8,297 nt of DNA from an uncultured Gammaproteobacteria bacterium (GTDB taxonomy: Bacteria; Pseudomonadota; Gammaproteobacteria; GCA-001735895). The notes under the pieces were generated by a model. It was not told the origin of the DNA and did no database searches. It saw only the letters and a program-made list of their open reading frames with translations. The stretch is from positions 1 through 8,297 of the forward strand of contig CALJQI010000367.1 of NCBI GenBank assembly GCA_937980285.1. Direction: 5' to 3'. Shown here piece by piece: positions 8,272-8,297 of the stretch; the stretch's first letter is position 1, and each line of letters begins with the position of its first letter. The position numbers and the translations under genes were made by a program.

Positions 8272-8297
8272 GCAGTTTTACACTGCGTTTTTATAAT
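8272..8297 (-). promoter_or_regulatory. Possible promoter/leader of the transporter operon
   Basis: On the minus strand the window begins ATTATAAAAACGCAGTG. The TATAAA (about 8290-8295) could be a -10 element and would give a leader of roughly 35-40 nt. A small inverted repeat, GCAGT-GTAAA-ACTGC (8272-8286), follows and could be an operator half-site pair or part of the leader. The -35 region lies outside the window, so this is a weak call. Confidence 0.5.

Overview
The window looks like a chromosomal segment of a proteobacterium, most likely a gammaproteobacterium. The reasons are moderately GC-rich coding sequence, tightly packed genes, a complete hydrophobic-amino-acid-type (HAAT/LIV) ABC transporter operon, and an ATTCCCGC...GCGGGAAT hairpin of a kind common between proteobacterial genes. 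No rRNA, tRNA, CRISPR array, insertion sequence or phage gene was seen. This taxonomic guess is inference only.

Layout. Positions 1-2150 (+ strand) hold the C-terminal ~715 codons of a superfamily 2 (DEAD/DEAH-type) helicase whose N-terminus lies upstream of the window. Unusually, two predicted membrane helices follow its helicase core. After a 28-bp gap, everything else is on the minus strand. Read in the direction of transcription (right to left) it is: a periplasmic substrate-binding protein (8248-7019); a 64-bp gap with a strong hairpin that resembles an attenuator; the permeases LivH (6954-6043) and LivM (6037-4994); the ATPases LivG (4997-4254) and LivF (4253-3378); a 131-bp gap with palindromic sequence; and a D-malate/tartrate dehydrogenase of the isopropylmalate dehydrogenase superfamily (3246-2179), which converges on the helicase.

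How the genes work together. The five transporter genes make a complete importer: binding protein, two membrane subunits and two nucleotide-binding subunits, in the canonical order K-H-M-G-F. H to F are 5 bp apart, overlap by 4 bp, or abut, so they are almost certainly cotranscribed and translationally coupled. The hairpin after the binding-protein gene would let that subunit be made in excess over the membrane parts. The dehydrogenase lies in the same direction and may share the transcript, but the 131-bp gap leaves this open. The substrate cannot be fixed from sequence: a Glu that aligns by eye with the ammonium-binding Glu of LivJ/LivK suggests an amino compound rather than a simple hydroxy-diacid.

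Most of the window is ordinary metabolism and transport. The parts worth a second look are the membrane-embedded helicase, the ~50-residue acidic extension on LivF, the attenuator-like hairpin, and the transporter/dehydrogenase neighbourhood. I do not see a clearly new system. [Feature confidences were not stated in the original answer; 0.5 is a placeholder throughout.]
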